Shown: positions 18,026-27,184, numbered from the stretch's first letter. The stretch is 64,000 nucleotides of DNA from Desulfofundulus kuznetsovii DSM 6115 (GCF_000214705.1 NC_015573.1:1734911-1798910); one strand, 5' to 3'. Notes: generated by a model not told the origin, from the letters alone. Made by a program: numbers and translations.

Positions 18026-19323
18026 GATACGGCCTCCCTGAAAGCACTTTGGCGGTCTGAGACGTTAGCCGCTAGTCGCTTCAAAGCACCGGATACCTTC
18101 TTTGATAGCCGTCCAACGATCAGTGTATATAGTACCAAGAAAGTTAGAACATCTCGATAATAATACGCAAAAAACGAAATGAAAAGCCCATAGGAAAAAA
18201 GCGCACTGAGTAGATATAGAATCCAATTGCCGCGTTTGCGAGCCACTATATACAGTCTGGTAGAGACAAAACCCAAGATAAAGCAAACCAAGATAGACCC
18301 CAGCCAACCGAAATCATAATAGACCTCGCCAATCAGAGAGTAAGTATTAAAATCACTTGCCCCAATGTTTACGAAAGGGAGGTACTTAGGAACCCTTTCC
18401 ATGATTCCCAGCCCACCGGGCCCTAGAAGCATCCATATCGGTAGTAGTGTAACCTGCCCCCAGTGTGCCTGCGCCGGTGGATTTGCCATAACCACCGACA
18501 TAGCTGACCAGGGGCCAACTATATAAATATAGGGACTCTCCAGAAAAGACAACGCAGCGGGAAACTTGGACCCGGGAAACTTATGGATCACAAACACATC
18601 TATAAAGCGATCGTATAGGGCCATAAACCCAATAAGGCAAATAGCAGCAATCGCTAAATGCTTCATCCGAATCCGGCCCGGACAGGCCGCTGACCACACC
18701 AGCAAAGAGGTAGCCAACCCTATAACCAGATAAGTTTTAATGCCGCATAGTGCCAGTGCAAAGACGTTGCCCAATAAGAAGCACAATGATGGAAGAGTAA
18801 CTCTACGTCTCGCTAAAGTAAGTAAAACAAAGGTTGGTAGTACCAAAGCGCCCGAAACAAGCGAATAACCCAGGTGATAAGGAAAGACATAGTCTCCTTG
18901 CAGCATCCATGGGTTAGACAGCCATCCCGGTGGCACTATGACCGTCACGTAAAAGATCCAGCCAGCTATTCCAAAAGAGGCCGTAAGATAATAAAATAGG
19001 CTAAGCCCCCTGGGCGTTTTCACGCACCCGCTAAACAGATTCTCCCTAATTAACGGCTTCCTTGTTAAAACAAAGGACGGCGAAGCCATCAACACTCCGA
19101 CAAGAAACGAGAACAAAGATGCCGCGATTAAAGTGTAGGCTTGGGCACTAACAGGGGTTAGCGGAAGAAGGTTGAGTTGGTAAAGTGAAAGGGAAGCCAA
19201 ATTAATTCCTATGAATATTCCCACGGGGGTAAAGTAGTCTCCATATACTAAATGAGAGAAACGGAAACTTGCATAAGATAACAGCCCAAGTGATATAAAT
19301 GCCATAAAATTGGTAACGCTCAT
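18022..19323 (-). CDS. Wzy-like repeat-unit polymerase (membrane protein)
   Basis: A 433-residue integral membrane protein with about ten to twelve hydrophobic helices and a longer loop around residues 240-300 (SFLESPYIYIVGPWSAMS ... YLPFVNIGASDFNTYSLIGEVYYDFGWLG). This layout, with the conserved GE-YYDFGWLG-type motif, is seen in oligosaccharide repeat-unit polymerases (O-antigen polymerase/EpsG-like). Such enzymes join lipid-linked repeat units on the outer face of the membrane. GC content is lower than in neighbouring housekeeping-like genes, common for these rapidly exchanged proteins. A second polymerase/ligase-like membrane protein is at 25446-27017, so roles may be split between polymerisation and ligation. 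Confidence 0.7.
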   Translation of the reverse strand: MSVTNFMAFISLGLLSYASFRFSHLVYGDYFTPVGIFIGINLASLSLYQLNLLPLTPVSAQAYTLIAASLFSFLVGVLMASPSFVLTRKPLIRENLFSGCVKTPRGLSLFYYLTASFGIAGWIFYVTVIVPPGWLSNPWMLQGDYVFPYHLGYSLVSGALVLPTFVLLTLARRRVTLPSLCFLLGNVFALALCGIKTYLVIGLATSLLVWSAACPGRIRMKHLAIAAICLIGFMALYDRFIDVFVIHKFPGSKFPAALSFLESPYIYIVGPWSAMSVVMANPPAQAHWGQVTLLPIWMLLGPGGLGIMERVPKYLPFVNIGASDFNTYSLIGEVYYDFGWLGSILVCFILGFVSTRLYIVARKRGNWILYLLSALFSYGLFISFFAYYYRDVLTFLVLYTLIVGRLSKKVSGALKRLAANVSDRQSAFREAVS

Positions 19324-19326
19324 TTC

Positions 19327-20259
19327 TTATACCGCTTTCCTTTTATCTATCAAATATACTAACCATCCCAATGGTAAGGCAATTATATAGAGAAACTTGG
19401 CCTTCCAATTTGTTAGTTCGTACCATTGTTTCATAAAATCAATTCCCCTATGGAAAGAAAACCGTATATAGTTAACTGCTGACTTGAGGAAGTCTATTGG
19501 ATCATATCGCATCCAATAAATATAGTTGTTTAAATTTTCTTTATGGTAAAGCCTGCGTCCTAAAGCATGCTGCGCAGGATTTTTCTTCATCTGTGTTGTA
19601 AGCTGATCAGGTCTCGGAATTGCTGAGTAATATATCCGCAGAGCTTCGTTGACAAACCTCTTTTTATATCGCGAGGCAATAGCATTCCATACGATCGACT
19701 CGGGGATAAGGCCCAACCGTGGAAGTTCTGGAAACGGAAATTGTTTCAGCACGTCAGTACGGTGAAAACCCCATTTTTCTCCTCGAACTTTATATTTGTG
19801 TGGCATCTCTAGCTCATCGGAATCCATTACATCTTGAGGAAACTTGTCCCCAACAATATTGCCATTTTCGTCCTTGCATAAGCAGGTTATACCAGAGAAA
19901 TTGTCACGTAGATATTCAGGAATATTATTCCAATGATACCAAAAGCGCTCCAGCGTTTCCGGGACACAAGCATCATCAGCATCCAGAGGCAAAAATAATT
20001 CACCCTTAGCAAGCTTAACAGCTCGGTTGAATGCAATATGTTTACCCTGATTTTCTTGATAAAAATAGCGAATGGGGAAATCAGCTTCTCTCTGCCACTG
20101 CTCTACGAGTTCCTTAGTGGTATCAGTCGAGCCATCGTCCACGATGAGCCATTCAAAATCCCTTAGGTTCTGCGCCTTTAAACTCTCGTATACCCGACAA
20201 AGAGTGGATGCACCATTAAACACAGGAGTGAAAACGGTAAACTTATAATCATAACCCAT
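19327..20259 (-). CDS. Glycosyltransferase family 2
   Basis: A 310-residue GT-A fold transferase. The nucleotide-binding start FTVFTPVFNGASTLCRVYESL, WLIVDDGSTDTTKELVEQW and the metal-binding DADD within LPLDADDACVPETLERF are diagnostic. The C-terminal end has a hydrophobic stretch (FLYIIALPLGWLVYLI) that may lie on the membrane. The ATG at 20259 follows GGAGGAGTAAAC closely. It is the first glycosyltransferase after the sugar-nucleotide genes ugd and the epimerase, with a gene remnant between. AT-rich relative to flanks, as for the next gene. Sugar specificity unknown. Confidence 0.85.
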   Translation of the reverse strand: MGYDYKFTVFTPVFNGASTLCRVYESLKAQNLRDFEWLIVDDGSTDTTKELVEQWQREADFPIRYFYQENQGKHIAFNRAVKLAKGELFLPLDADDACVPETLERFWYHWNNIPEYLRDNFSGITCLCKDENGNIVGDKFPQDVMDSDELEMPHKYKVRGEKWGFHRTDVLKQFPFPELPRLGLIPESIVWNAIASRYKKRFVNEALRIYYSAIPRPDQLTTQMKKNPAQHALGRRLYHKENLNNYIYWMRYDPIDFLKSAVNYIRFSFHRGIDFMKQWYELTNWKAKFLYIIALPLGWLVYLIDKRKAV

Positions 20260-20277
20260 GTTTACTCCTCCATGTCG

Positions 20278-20577
20278 TCACTGCTCTCTTAATCGGCTTT
20301 TGGTCCAAAGTATCAAAATTTTTCTCAAAGAAAATTTGGACAAGCTTAGAAGAATATCCTCAGGTGTTTTTAATCCGTTAGGTAAACTCACCAAATACAA
20401 TAAGAGCAAAGCCCGCGAGCGCGTTGCCGTTAACCGCCAATAAATAAGGTGAGATTCAATGATTTTCCTATTTCTATGCTCCCAATTCGTTACAACTTCC
20501 CCCTGGGCGTCCTCAATTGCGCTCCAAACCAAAGTGTCGCACGTGCCAACGGACTCCCTTCTAGCGATTATAAAGTA
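20278..20577 (-). pseudogene. Unidentified gene remnant between epimerase and GT2
   Basis: This 318-bp gap contains an open frame of about 98 codons that runs from the epimerase stop to 20278 without a convincing start; the only start-like codon is a TTG at 20532 with no good ribosome binding site. The translated product has a hydrophilic first half (TLVWSAIEDAQGEVVTNWEH) and a basic, hydrophobic end (RALLLLYLVSLPNGLKTPEDI), which resembles the C-terminal tail of some polysaccharide biosynthesis proteins. I cannot name a family. Most likely the 3' end of a deleted gene of the cluster. Confidence 0.35.
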
Positions 20578-21537
20578 CTACACCGAAGTAATAAGCGACT
20601 TTACCCATGCTGCAAAACTGCGAAGACCTTCCCCAAAGGGAGTGCTCGGGCGGAACCCCAGAAGCCTTCTCGCATTTTCCACGTTCGCCCAGGTACTGGG
20701 AACGTCCCCCGGCTGCGGGGGCAGGATTTCCAACCGGGCCTTTACCCCGAACACTTCTTCCAGTGCCCGGACCATCTCCAGCAGGCTCACTGTTTTGTTA
20801 TTACCCAGGTTGATGATCTCGTACTGGCTTTCAGTGTAGTCCATGGCTGCCCGCATTCCCTGTATCACATCGTCTATGTAAGTGTAGTCCCTCCGGCTTG
20901 TGCCGTCCCCGTAGATGGGGATAGGTTCGCCCTTCAGCATCTTCCGGGCGAACTTGTGGATGGCCAGGTCGGGCCGCTGCCGCGGGCCATAGACGGTGAA
21001 TAAGCGTAAGGCGATGAATCGGATGCCGTACAGGTGGCTGTAGACGTGCCCCAGGAGTTCCCCTGCCACCTTGGTGGCTGCGTAGGGGCTTATGGGCATG
21101 AGCACGCAGTCGTCCTCCCGCCAGGGCACGTTGGGGTTCACCCCGTAAACGCTGGACGAAGAGGCAAATATGAACTGTTTTACTCCCCATTCCCTGGCCA
21201 ACTCCAGCAGGTTCTGCGTGCCGCGGACGTTCACTTCCTGGTAGCCGATAGGATCGCGTATGGAAGGACGGACACCGGCCTTAGCTGCTAGGTGAACTAT
21301 CACATCGTACTCCCCGGAGAGGCGCTGCCTGAGAGTCTCCATATCCCTTATGTCGGCTTCAACCAGGGTATAATTGCTGTATTCCAGGTGGGGCGCTATG
21401 TTCCTGCGCTTGATACCGGGGTCGTAGAAGGGATCGAAGTTATCTACGACCGTGACCCGCCAGCCTTCGGATAAAAGGCGGTCTACCAGGTGGCTGCCTA
21501 TAAAGCCGGCCCCTCCTGTTACTAAAGCTGATTTCAC
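20578..21537 (-). CDS. UDP-glucuronate 4-epimerase-like NAD-dependent epimerase
   Basis: An extended short-chain dehydrogenase of 319 residues. The NAD-binding turn is TGGAGFIGSHL, followed by VVDNFDPFYDPGIKRRNI, a segment characteristic of UDP-glucuronate epimerases; the catalytic Ser-Tyr-Lys are in SSSSVYG and SPYAATKVAGE. It likely interconverts UDP-glucuronate and UDP-galacturonate, taking the product of the coupled dehydrogenase upstream. I place the start at the GTG at 21537: it is preceded by GGGGGT with a 6-nt gap and overlaps the stop of ugd in GTGA. A longer ATG reading (21561) would lie inside ugd. Confidence 0.8.
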   Translation of the reverse strand: MKSALVTGGAGFIGSHLVDRLLSEGWRVTVVDNFDPFYDPGIKRRNIAPHLEYSNYTLVEADIRDMETLRQRLSGEYDVIVHLAAKAGVRPSIRDPIGYQEVNVRGTQNLLELAREWGVKQFIFASSSSVYGVNPNVPWREDDCVLMPISPYAATKVAGELLGHVYSHLYGIRFIALRLFTVYGPRQRPDLAIHKFARKMLKGEPIPIYGDGTSRRDYTYIDDVIQGMRAAMDYTESQYEIINLGNNKTVSLLEMVRALEEVFGVKARLEILPPQPGDVPSTWANVENARRLLGFRPSTPFGEGLRSFAAWVKSLITSV

Positions 21538-22916
21538 CGGCCCACCCCCAGGTAGGTCCATCCCGCTCGCCTGGCTTGTTCAGGGTCAAACAGGTTGCGC
21601 CCGTCCACCAGCACCGGAGTACGCATCATTCCGGCAAGGCGGGCCAGGTCAAGGTGCCGGTACTCGGGCCATTCTGTGGCCAGCACCAGGGCTTCGGCCC
21701 CCGAGGCCAAAGTGTAAGGATCCTGGAAAAACTCCACTTCTAATCCTTCTAATGCCCGCCGCGCGTTGTCCAAGGCTACCGGGTCATGCACCCGCACGTG
21801 GGCGCCGCGATCAATCAGTATTCGGACCAAATCCATGGATGGAGATTCCCGTATATCGTCGGTTCCCGGTTTAAAAGACAAACCCAATACCCCCACCACG
21901 CGGCCCCGCACTCCTTTCAGGGCTTCCTGCAGTTTTTCTACCACCCGGAGGCGCTGGCGGAAGTTAATCTCCCGGGCAGCGGCCACAATCGGCAAGTCGT
22001 AGTCGTACTCCTGCCCCATGGCCAAAAGGGCGGCGGTATCCTTGGGAAAACAACTTCCTCCCCAGCCCAGTCCCGCGGCCAGAAAACGTAGCCCAATCCG
22101 CGGGTCCAGGCCGATACCCCTGCTTACCTCGGTCACGTCGGCCCCCACTTTCTCGCACAGCCCGGCAATTTCGTTGATGAAGCTGATCTTAAGGGCCAAA
22201 AAGGCGTTGGCCGCATATTTAATCATCTCGGCGCTGGTGGGATCGGTGGTAATCAGCGGGGGCAGAGCATAACCTTCGGGCCGGGGCAGAAAAGGAGGCG
22301 GGTCAAAGGTCTGCTCCAGGATGGGCCGGTAGAGCCGCCGCAGCATTTCCACCCCCGCGGCCTCCCGCGCACCCACCACGATGCGGTCGGGATAAAAGGT
22401 ATCATAAAGGGCCATGCCTTCTCGAAGAAACTCAGGGTTGGAAACTACGTACGCGGTTACCTCTTTCGCGAGACCACGCTCGTTCAGCACCCGGTTTACC
22501 ACATAAGCCACCCGACGATTAGTACCAACAGGCACAGTAGATTTAACCACAAGTATGTAATTGCGCCCAGGCAACAAGCTCGCGGCAACCTCACGGGCCG
22601 CTGCTTCCACAAACTGGGTATCAGCCTCCCCATTGGCTTTGGAGGGGGTACCCACTGCAATTAAGATAACATGGGCTTCGGCCACTGCTTCGGCAGTAGA
22701 GTGAGTAAAAAACAGGCGGTCTTGAGCGAGCGCTAAAAGAGCCTCGATACCTTGCTCACGAATAGGGCTTTTGCCGGAACGCAAAAGCTTTATTTTAGAC
22801 ACATCTTTATCCACTCCGGTGACCTGATGCCCTAAATAGGCCAGGGCAGTTCCGGTAGCTAAACCTACATAGCCGGTGCCAATCATGGCCACTTTTAGGG
22901 GGGTAAATCCATCCAC
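21534..22916 (-). CDS. ugd: UDP-glucose 6-dehydrogenase
   Basis: A 460-residue UDP-glucose/GDP-mannose dehydrogenase family enzyme that oxidises UDP-glucose to UDP-glucuronate with two NAD+. The N-terminal NAD domain reads VAMIGTGYVGLATGTALAYLGH, the middle helix has SAEMIKYAANAFLALKISFINE, and the catalytic cysteine lies in GWGGSCFPKDTAAL; the C-terminal UDP-binding domain includes GLSFKPGTDDIRESPS. Size and motifs are standard for the family. The GTG start at 22916 has GGGAGAG upstream at 11 nt. Translationally coupled to the epimerase gene, so the pair supplies uronic acids for the polymer. Confidence 0.92.
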   Translation of the reverse strand: MDGFTPLKVAMIGTGYVGLATGTALAYLGHQVTGVDKDVSKIKLLRSGKSPIREQGIEALLALAQDRLFFTHSTAEAVAEAHVILIAVGTPSKANGEADTQFVEAAAREVAASLLPGRNYILVVKSTVPVGTNRRVAYVVNRVLNERGLAKEVTAYVVSNPEFLREGMALYDTFYPDRIVVGAREAAGVEMLRRLYRPILEQTFDPPPFLPRPEGYALPPLITTDPTSAEMIKYAANAFLALKISFINEIAGLCEKVGADVTEVSRGIGLDPRIGLRFLAAGLGWGGSCFPKDTAALLAMGQEYDYDLPIVAAAREINFRQRLRVVEKLQEALKGVRGRVVGVLGLSFKPGTDDIRESPSMDLVRILIDRGAHVRVHDPVALDNARRALEGLEVEFFQDPYTLASGAEALVLATEWPEYRHLDLARLAGMMRTPVLVDGRNLFDPEQARRAGWTYLGVGR

Positions 22917-23029
22917 AAGAAAAACTCTCCCTAAATTAGTTTCTAGTCGAATGGCATTTGGTCATACAATTTACTGGGTTCCAATACTACGACGTTTAGG
23001 TATATGTTCCTCGCTGAACCAGGAGCATT

Positions 23030-23902
23030 TTACAACTTCTGGCTGTTCTGTGCCGATATACCCTCACGCTTGGACAGGTCCAGAGGATTATGCTGGAAAT
23101 ACTCGAGTATAAAAGCCATAAAGATACCACTCATTAACCCCAGCATTCCGGCCAGGGCTACATTAAGTTTTTTATTAGGCTTAACCGGGTAAACCGGTTC
23201 CCGGGCGCCGCGGATGACCTGTACGTTTTTCAATTCATTGATTTCTTTCTGCAATGCCAGGTAACGGTCCAGAAGCTCAATGCGCTGAGACTCTTCACTC
23301 TGGAGGTACTCCAGGGTGCGGGAACGGCGCAGGTCCTTTTCCACCGGCGAAATGCCGCTTGCGGATTCTATGGCGTTCAATACCTCTCGTGTTTTCTTGA
23401 TATCTGTTTCAATGGCAGATAGACGGGTTCGAACTGAATTTAGCTGGTTGGCCAGCAACTGCCTGTGCTGCTGATAGGAGGGCTCGCTGCGTTCTTTAAA
23501 CAGTTCAACCATCTTTTCTACTATAGCTTTTCCCTCAGACCGGTTTGGGGTCTGCACGGAAATCTTGAGGAAATTGGTGTCCTTGATTGATTCTACCTTG
23601 ATAGCTTCCTTAAAACTCCTGAATTTTTCCCTGGGAACGTTGAGTTTTAAGTCTTTGATAACAGTAAGCAATAGTTCATCGCTTAACAAGATTTCCCTGG
23701 CCGATGCCTGGCTGGTGTATGTAGGGTCGGGGAAAACACCCAGCGCTATGATTGTGCTCACTTCATAAGTTGGCGGGATAATAAAGCTGATTGCTGCCGC
23801 GGCAAAAACAGCGGCCAGGAATATACCCAGAATGAGCCTCCGCCTTTTCCACAGAATAAGGATTAGATCCCTCAGATCCAGTTCTTCTTCCAAGTGTTTC
23901 AT
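23030..23902 (-). CDS. Wzz/YveK-type polysaccharide chain-length protein
   Basis: A 290-residue polysaccharide co-polymerase. Two transmembrane helices flank an external coiled-coil domain: RLILGIFLAAVFAAAAISFII near residues 20-40 and LNVALAGMLGLMSGIFMAFIL near 245-265, the latter after the proline-rich PVYPVKPNKK motif that marks Wzz proteins. It sets polymer length together with the Wzy-type enzyme. No tyrosine kinase domain or partner gene is present here. The annotated ATG abuts AGGAGG directly; the in-frame TTG at 23893, nine bases from AGGAGG, may be the true start. Confidence 0.85.
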   Translation of the reverse strand: MKHLEEELDLRDLILILWKRRRLILGIFLAAVFAAAAISFIIPPTYEVSTIIALGVFPDPTYTSQASAREILLSDELLLTVIKDLKLNVPREKFRSFKEAIKVESIKDTNFLKISVQTPNRSEGKAIVEKMVELFKERSEPSYQQHRQLLANQLNSVRTRLSAIETDIKKTREVLNAIESASGISPVEKDLRRSRTLEYLQSEESQRIELLDRYLALQKEINELKNVQVIRGAREPVYPVKPNKKLNVALAGMLGLMSGIFMAFILEYFQHNPLDLSKREGISAQNSQKL

Positions 23903-23906
23903 CCTC

Positions 23907-24836
23907 CTAAAGAGTGGGAATTACTTTTAACTGCTGAAAAGCCGCTTCCAAACTTTTGTTTATCTGCCCGGCTTCCTTCACCAGCTTTTTCGCTTCCTCC
24001 GTTTTACCCTGCTTTTCTCTCACCAGGGCTATCCACAGGTATGCTTCGCCTTTCAACTGATTATCCTGCATTGCGGCCTGCAGGCTTTTTTCCGCTCCCG
24101 GCAGGTCGCCCAGCAGGTACCGGGCCTGCCCCATTCCCAGGTGCACTCCGGGCGTGACGGAGAGCATGGGAGCGACGGTCCAGAGCTTCTTCTCTTCTTC
24201 CCCCAGTCCCGCCACCCGGGCCTGGATCATCTCCGGTACCTTCAGGGCTTCTTCCAGGTGCCGGCGGGCGGCATCCCTGTTGCCGGCCTGCAGTTCACCC
24301 CTGCCGGCGGCGGCACAGGTCGTGGCGAGGGCTTCGTACCAGGCAATTTGATAAGGCGCCAGTTCCACTGCCCGGTGGGCGTAAGCCACGGCGCCGGCAT
24401 ATCTGCCGGCGGCCAGGGAGGCCCGGGCGAGATCGGCCTGGCGGCCAGCGCTGTAACGGCTTAAGGCGGCGGCCCGGCGGGCTTCCTCCATGGCCTGCTG
24501 GGGCCTGCCCATACTGAGGTAAATGCGCATCAGGACGGTATGGTAGTCGGCATTGAAAGGATTATAAGCGGCTGCCTTCTGCATGGCAGCCAGGCCCTGC
24601 TGGACGTTTCCCTGCTGCAGGTATCCGGCCGCCTGGCTGGCATAGCTGCCGGCAGAGGCCAGGAAGAAGGCAAAAAGGAACACTATGGCGCTAGCAACGG
24701 TGGCTGCGGCCAGGGCTACGGGTTTCGGGGGGTGAACTCCACTTTTTTTTGCTGGTTGAACTTTATTGCCTGGAACTTGAGCAATATCTTTAGCAACTAT
24801 ACTAATTGTTTTTTTATGTCTTGCTTTTTTGCTCAA
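23907..24836 (-). CDS. Membrane-anchored TPR protein
   Basis: A 309-residue protein with one N-terminal transmembrane helix (VALAAATVASAIVFLFAFFLA, residues ~35-55) after a basic cytoplasmic tail, then at least five tetratricopeptide-like helical hairpins (for example GNVQQGLAAMQKAAAYNPFN, GRPQQAMEEARRAAAL, GRYAGAVAYAHRAVELAP and GKTEEAKKLVKEA). The repeats would face the outside and serve as a protein-protein scaffold. It follows the O-antigen-ligase-like gene in the operon; such ligases often carry their own TPR region, so this protein may complete that function. TTG start. Confidence 0.7.
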   Translation of the reverse strand: MSKKARHKKTISIVAKDIAQVPGNKVQPAKKSGVHPPKPVALAAATVASAIVFLFAFFLASAGSYASQAAGYLQQGNVQQGLAAMQKAAAYNPFNADYHTVLMRIYLSMGRPQQAMEEARRAAALSRYSAGRQADLARASLAAGRYAGAVAYAHRAVELAPYQIAWYEALATTCAAAGRGELQAGNRDAARRHLEEALKVPEMIQARVAGLGEEEKKLWTVAPMLSVTPGVHLGMGQARYLLGDLPGAEKSLQAAMQDNQLKGEAYLWIALVREKQGKTEEAKKLVKEAGQINKSLEAAFQQLKVIPTL

Positions 24837-24851
24837 TTTTGGTCACTGTCC

Positions 24852-25202
24852 TTACATTAATGCATCAATAATTACCTGCTGCCCTCGATCCAGAGTTAGT
24901 CGCAAATGATCAATTATTGCTCTCCCAATCAGACATTCATTACCCAAACATGTTATGCGTGCCATCGTGGTAAACCCTATCTCCGGAATAGTAATATTTC
25001 CAATGTATTCTGCCGCTGCAACAAGTGCCCCATCTGCTACTTCCCAATTAGCAAAAAATGCAGGTTCACCGATTCTATCAATGTAATCATCTGGCAAGAC
25101 GATATAACCCTCAAATCCAGTATCTATATAGGCACGAACCTTTTCTTTATAATTACCAACTGCAAAAAACAAGTCAATATAGGGGTATTCATAGGTAGGC
25201 AC
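24852..25202 (-). CDS. Clan AA retropepsin-like aspartic protease
   Basis: A 116-residue single-domain aspartic protease-like protein. The catalytic motif is AYIDTGFEGYIVLP (DTG), and the second half has the hydrophobic ILG-like ending (CLIGRAIIDHLRLTLDRGQQ) typical of bacterial clan AA proteins, which work as homodimers. GTG start with GGAGG seven bases before it; the gene begins inside the end of the DUF5678 gene, so the two are coupled. Such small pairs are common in cyanobacteria and some Firmicutes, often near toxin-antitoxin-like loci. Substrate and role are unknown, and its place inside a glycan operon is unexplained. Confidence 0.7.
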   Translation of the reverse strand: MPTYEYPYIDLFFAVGNYKEKVRAYIDTGFEGYIVLPDDYIDRIGEPAFFANWEVADGALVAAAEYIGNITIPEIGFTTMARITCLGNECLIGRAIIDHLRLTLDRGQQVIIDALM

Positions 25203-25449
25203 TTATAATCCTCCATTTACCTATTGCTTTAAAGCCGATTTTGTAAAAAGCGAAGCGGCCGGGGCCAAACTTTTCTATTGCTTTTTGTGCAGCTTGAACA
25301 TCATTGGAATCAACTATAATCTGCCCATCCTCAGAAATGGCAATGTACTTTCCTTTGTGCTCCTTTTCCAAATGCCGCCCATATTTTTCGTAGAGTTGTG
25401 CATTCCTTTTTACTATTTCCTCCGGGTTATGACGAAAAGACATCATCAT
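25189..25449 (-). CDS. DUF5678 family small protein
   Basis: An 86-residue protein whose core, YEKYGRHLEKEHKGKYIAISEDGQII, followed by AAQKAIEKFGPGRFAFYKIG, matches the DUF5678 pattern (a short domain with GKYVAI...G and a helix before a conserved basic end). It is usually the partner of a clan AA aspartic protease, as here. The first ATG overlaps the stop of the O-antigen-ligase-like gene, and three ATG codons in a row follow GAAGGTGA, so the exact start is ambiguous by one or two residues. Possibly the protease's substrate or regulator; this is inference. Confidence 0.65.
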   Translation of the reverse strand: MMMSFRHNPEEIVKRNAQLYEKYGRHLEKEHKGKYIAISEDGQIIVDSNDVQAAQKAIEKFGPGRFAFYKIGFKAIGKWRIISAYL

Positions 25450-27017
25450 TCACCTTCCCCACTTATTTCCCTGTTTCGATTATAACCCAAAACCCTGACG
25501 CAGGCAAAGAGAGTCCACAATGCCAGTGTTAGAGCCGAAAGGGACAGGTCGAAGTCAACTGCTGCGTGCAGGCCCACGGCCATGGCTCCGGCGGTTATGG
25601 CCCAGGCCATGGCCCGGCGGGTACTGCCGGCGGGCGCGCTCCAGTACGCCCGGTGGGCGGCCCACAGGAAGGAGGCCCAGATGCCCAGCATCACAAGCAG
25701 TCCCACCATGCCGGTCTCCACGGCCACCTGGAAGTAGTGGCTGTGTACCTCGTTGGAGTTGTACAGGTAGCCCTGGTAGGCCCGGTAGGCCTCTTCCCAA
25801 CCGCCACCCCCCCAACCCAGAAGGGGGCGATCCTTGATCATGATCATGGCATCTTTAACAAAATAGGCACGTGAAAAAGCGTTGCGCAAATAAGTAAAGC
25901 TGGTTACCTTTTCCATAACCTCGGGGTGTGCAGCCAGCACCGCCGTGCCTGCAATCAGGCAGGCGATTACTATAGAAGCCAGGGCCGCATTCACCCGTTT
26001 TTTATCTTCAAACCACGGGGATAAAGAGCGTTTTCCGGCAAAGGCGTAAACCCACTGCCCGGCCAGCACCAGGGCCAGCCCGCCCAAGATCCAGAGCCAG
26101 GCCGTTCCCATCTGCTTGGCCATGGCCGCCGCAATGAGCTTATGGGATGCAATATAACCCAGGCCGCCCACATACAGCGCATGCAGCAGTACGGGCAGCC
26201 GTTTTTGCCAGTGCAGCCCGATCAGGTAGAGCACGAACACCGCGCCGGTGATGAGCAGGCCGCCACGGGATTTGGTACCAAAGAGCACGGCCAGGATGAT
26301 AAAGTTGGCCGCGGCGTAAAAATACCCGTACGGCCGGTATTCCAGCAGGCGCCGGGGCAGGGTTTTGAGCAGCACCCGGTCAGTGATGCTTTCCCCCACG
26401 GTGCGGGAACCATAGTGTGCCCAGAAGAACAGCCCCAGGAAGCCCGCCAGGGCCAGGTAGCTGGCCAGGGCGTTGGGGTACTGGAAGGTGGAATAAATGC
26501 GCCCGTTTAGAAAACCGTCCTTTATATATACCAGACCGGTGGCCGTGAAGAGACCGGCCATTGCTACACCGGCGGCAGCCAGGTAAATGACATGCAGCAG
26601 CCGGCCGGCATCTTCTTCCCGCCGGACCACCTGAACGGCCACCCAGTAGGCCAGGAAATAGAGGATGTTCTTGACTATTTCATCCACGGCCAGGCCGTAG
26701 TTAACCGCGTTGAAGGCGGCAATAACGTACACCAGCGGCAGAGCCAGGGTGAAATAGTCCAGCGGGTGCGATAAAAAGCTGTAATCCCGCTGCCCGTGCT
26801 TCCAGAGCCAGGTGAACCAGAAGACCGCCGCCGCGCCCATCAGGGCCAGTTCCTGCTCAGGGGGAAAGAAGAGCCCCCGGAAAAAGGGTGGGAAAAAGAG
26901 CAGCGCCGCCAGTCCCCAAAAGGCGACTTGGTAGGTCCAGGGGCGGACAGTCGCCGTCATTGCCGCCAGTTCCCCTGTGCGATTTACCCGGGGGGTTTTG
27001 GCAGTTGCTTTGGCCAT
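25446..27017 (-). CDS. O-antigen ligase/polymerase family membrane protein
   Basis: A 523-residue Wzy_C/WaaL-type membrane protein with about twelve transmembrane helices and a large outside loop near residues 390-430 that contains LGWGGGGWEEAYRAYQ and EVHSHYFQVAVETGMVG, the conserved His-containing ligase motif. Proteins of this kind transfer or polymerise lipid-linked glycans outside the cell; in Gram-positives they may attach glycans to other surface molecules. It is the first gene of the minus-strand polysaccharide operon; the ATG at 27017 follows AAAGGAGC by 6 nt. Promoter elements upstream are not clear. Confidence 0.8.
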   Translation of the reverse strand: MAKATAKTPRVNRTGELAAMTATVRPWTYQVAFWGLAALLFFPPFFRGLFFPPEQELALMGAAAVFWFTWLWKHGQRDYSFLSHPLDYFTLALPLVYVIAAFNAVNYGLAVDEIVKNILYFLAYWVAVQVVRREEDAGRLLHVIYLAAAGVAMAGLFTATGLVYIKDGFLNGRIYSTFQYPNALASYLALAGFLGLFFWAHYGSRTVGESITDRVLLKTLPRRLLEYRPYGYFYAAANFIILAVLFGTKSRGGLLITGAVFVLYLIGLHWQKRLPVLLHALYVGGLGYIASHKLIAAAMAKQMGTAWLWILGGLALVLAGQWVYAFAGKRSLSPWFEDKKRVNAALASIVIACLIAGTAVLAAHPEVMEKVTSFTYLRNAFSRAYFVKDAMIMIKDRPLLGWGGGGWEEAYRAYQGYLYNSNEVHSHYFQVAVETGMVGLLVMLGIWASFLWAAHRAYWSAPAGSTRRAMAWAITAGAMAVGLHAAVDFDLSLSALTLALWTLFACVRVLGYNRNREISGEGE

Positions 27018-27156
27018 GGTCCAGCTCCTTTGTGTTACAAAATTTTGTCAGGTCTCTTAAGGCACAAATTACAGCATTCTACAATAGTTCCGTAATTCCT
27101 CCTTTTTTATTGTAAAATCTTCCTGCGGAAAAGTACATTCGATCCGTTTACTTTTT

Positions 27157-27177
27157 AGGCGGGGTTTTTACCCGCCT
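27157..27177 (-). terminator. GC-rich hairpin after fliY (terminator-like)
   Basis: A perfect 7-bp stem AGGCGGG/CCCGCCT with a 7-nt loop lies just downstream of the fliY stop, between the flagellar and polysaccharide operons. The sequence after the stem on the minus strand is A-rich, not T-rich, so it lacks the usual terminator U-tract. It may be a weak or Rho-assisted end, or an RNA stability element at the 3' end of the flagellar message. Confidence 0.4.
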
Positions 27178-27184
27178 TGGTTAA

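Noticed and set aside
25520..25874. Overlapping plus-strand frames opposite the O-antigen-ligase-like gene
   Set aside because: Proline/arginine-rich or His/Gly-rich low-complexity products caused by GC-rich codons of the real gene.
27157..27177. Canonical intrinsic terminator for the flagellar operon
   Set aside because: The stem is good but is followed by A-rich rather than T-rich sequence on the minus strand; listed only as a terminator-like hairpin.
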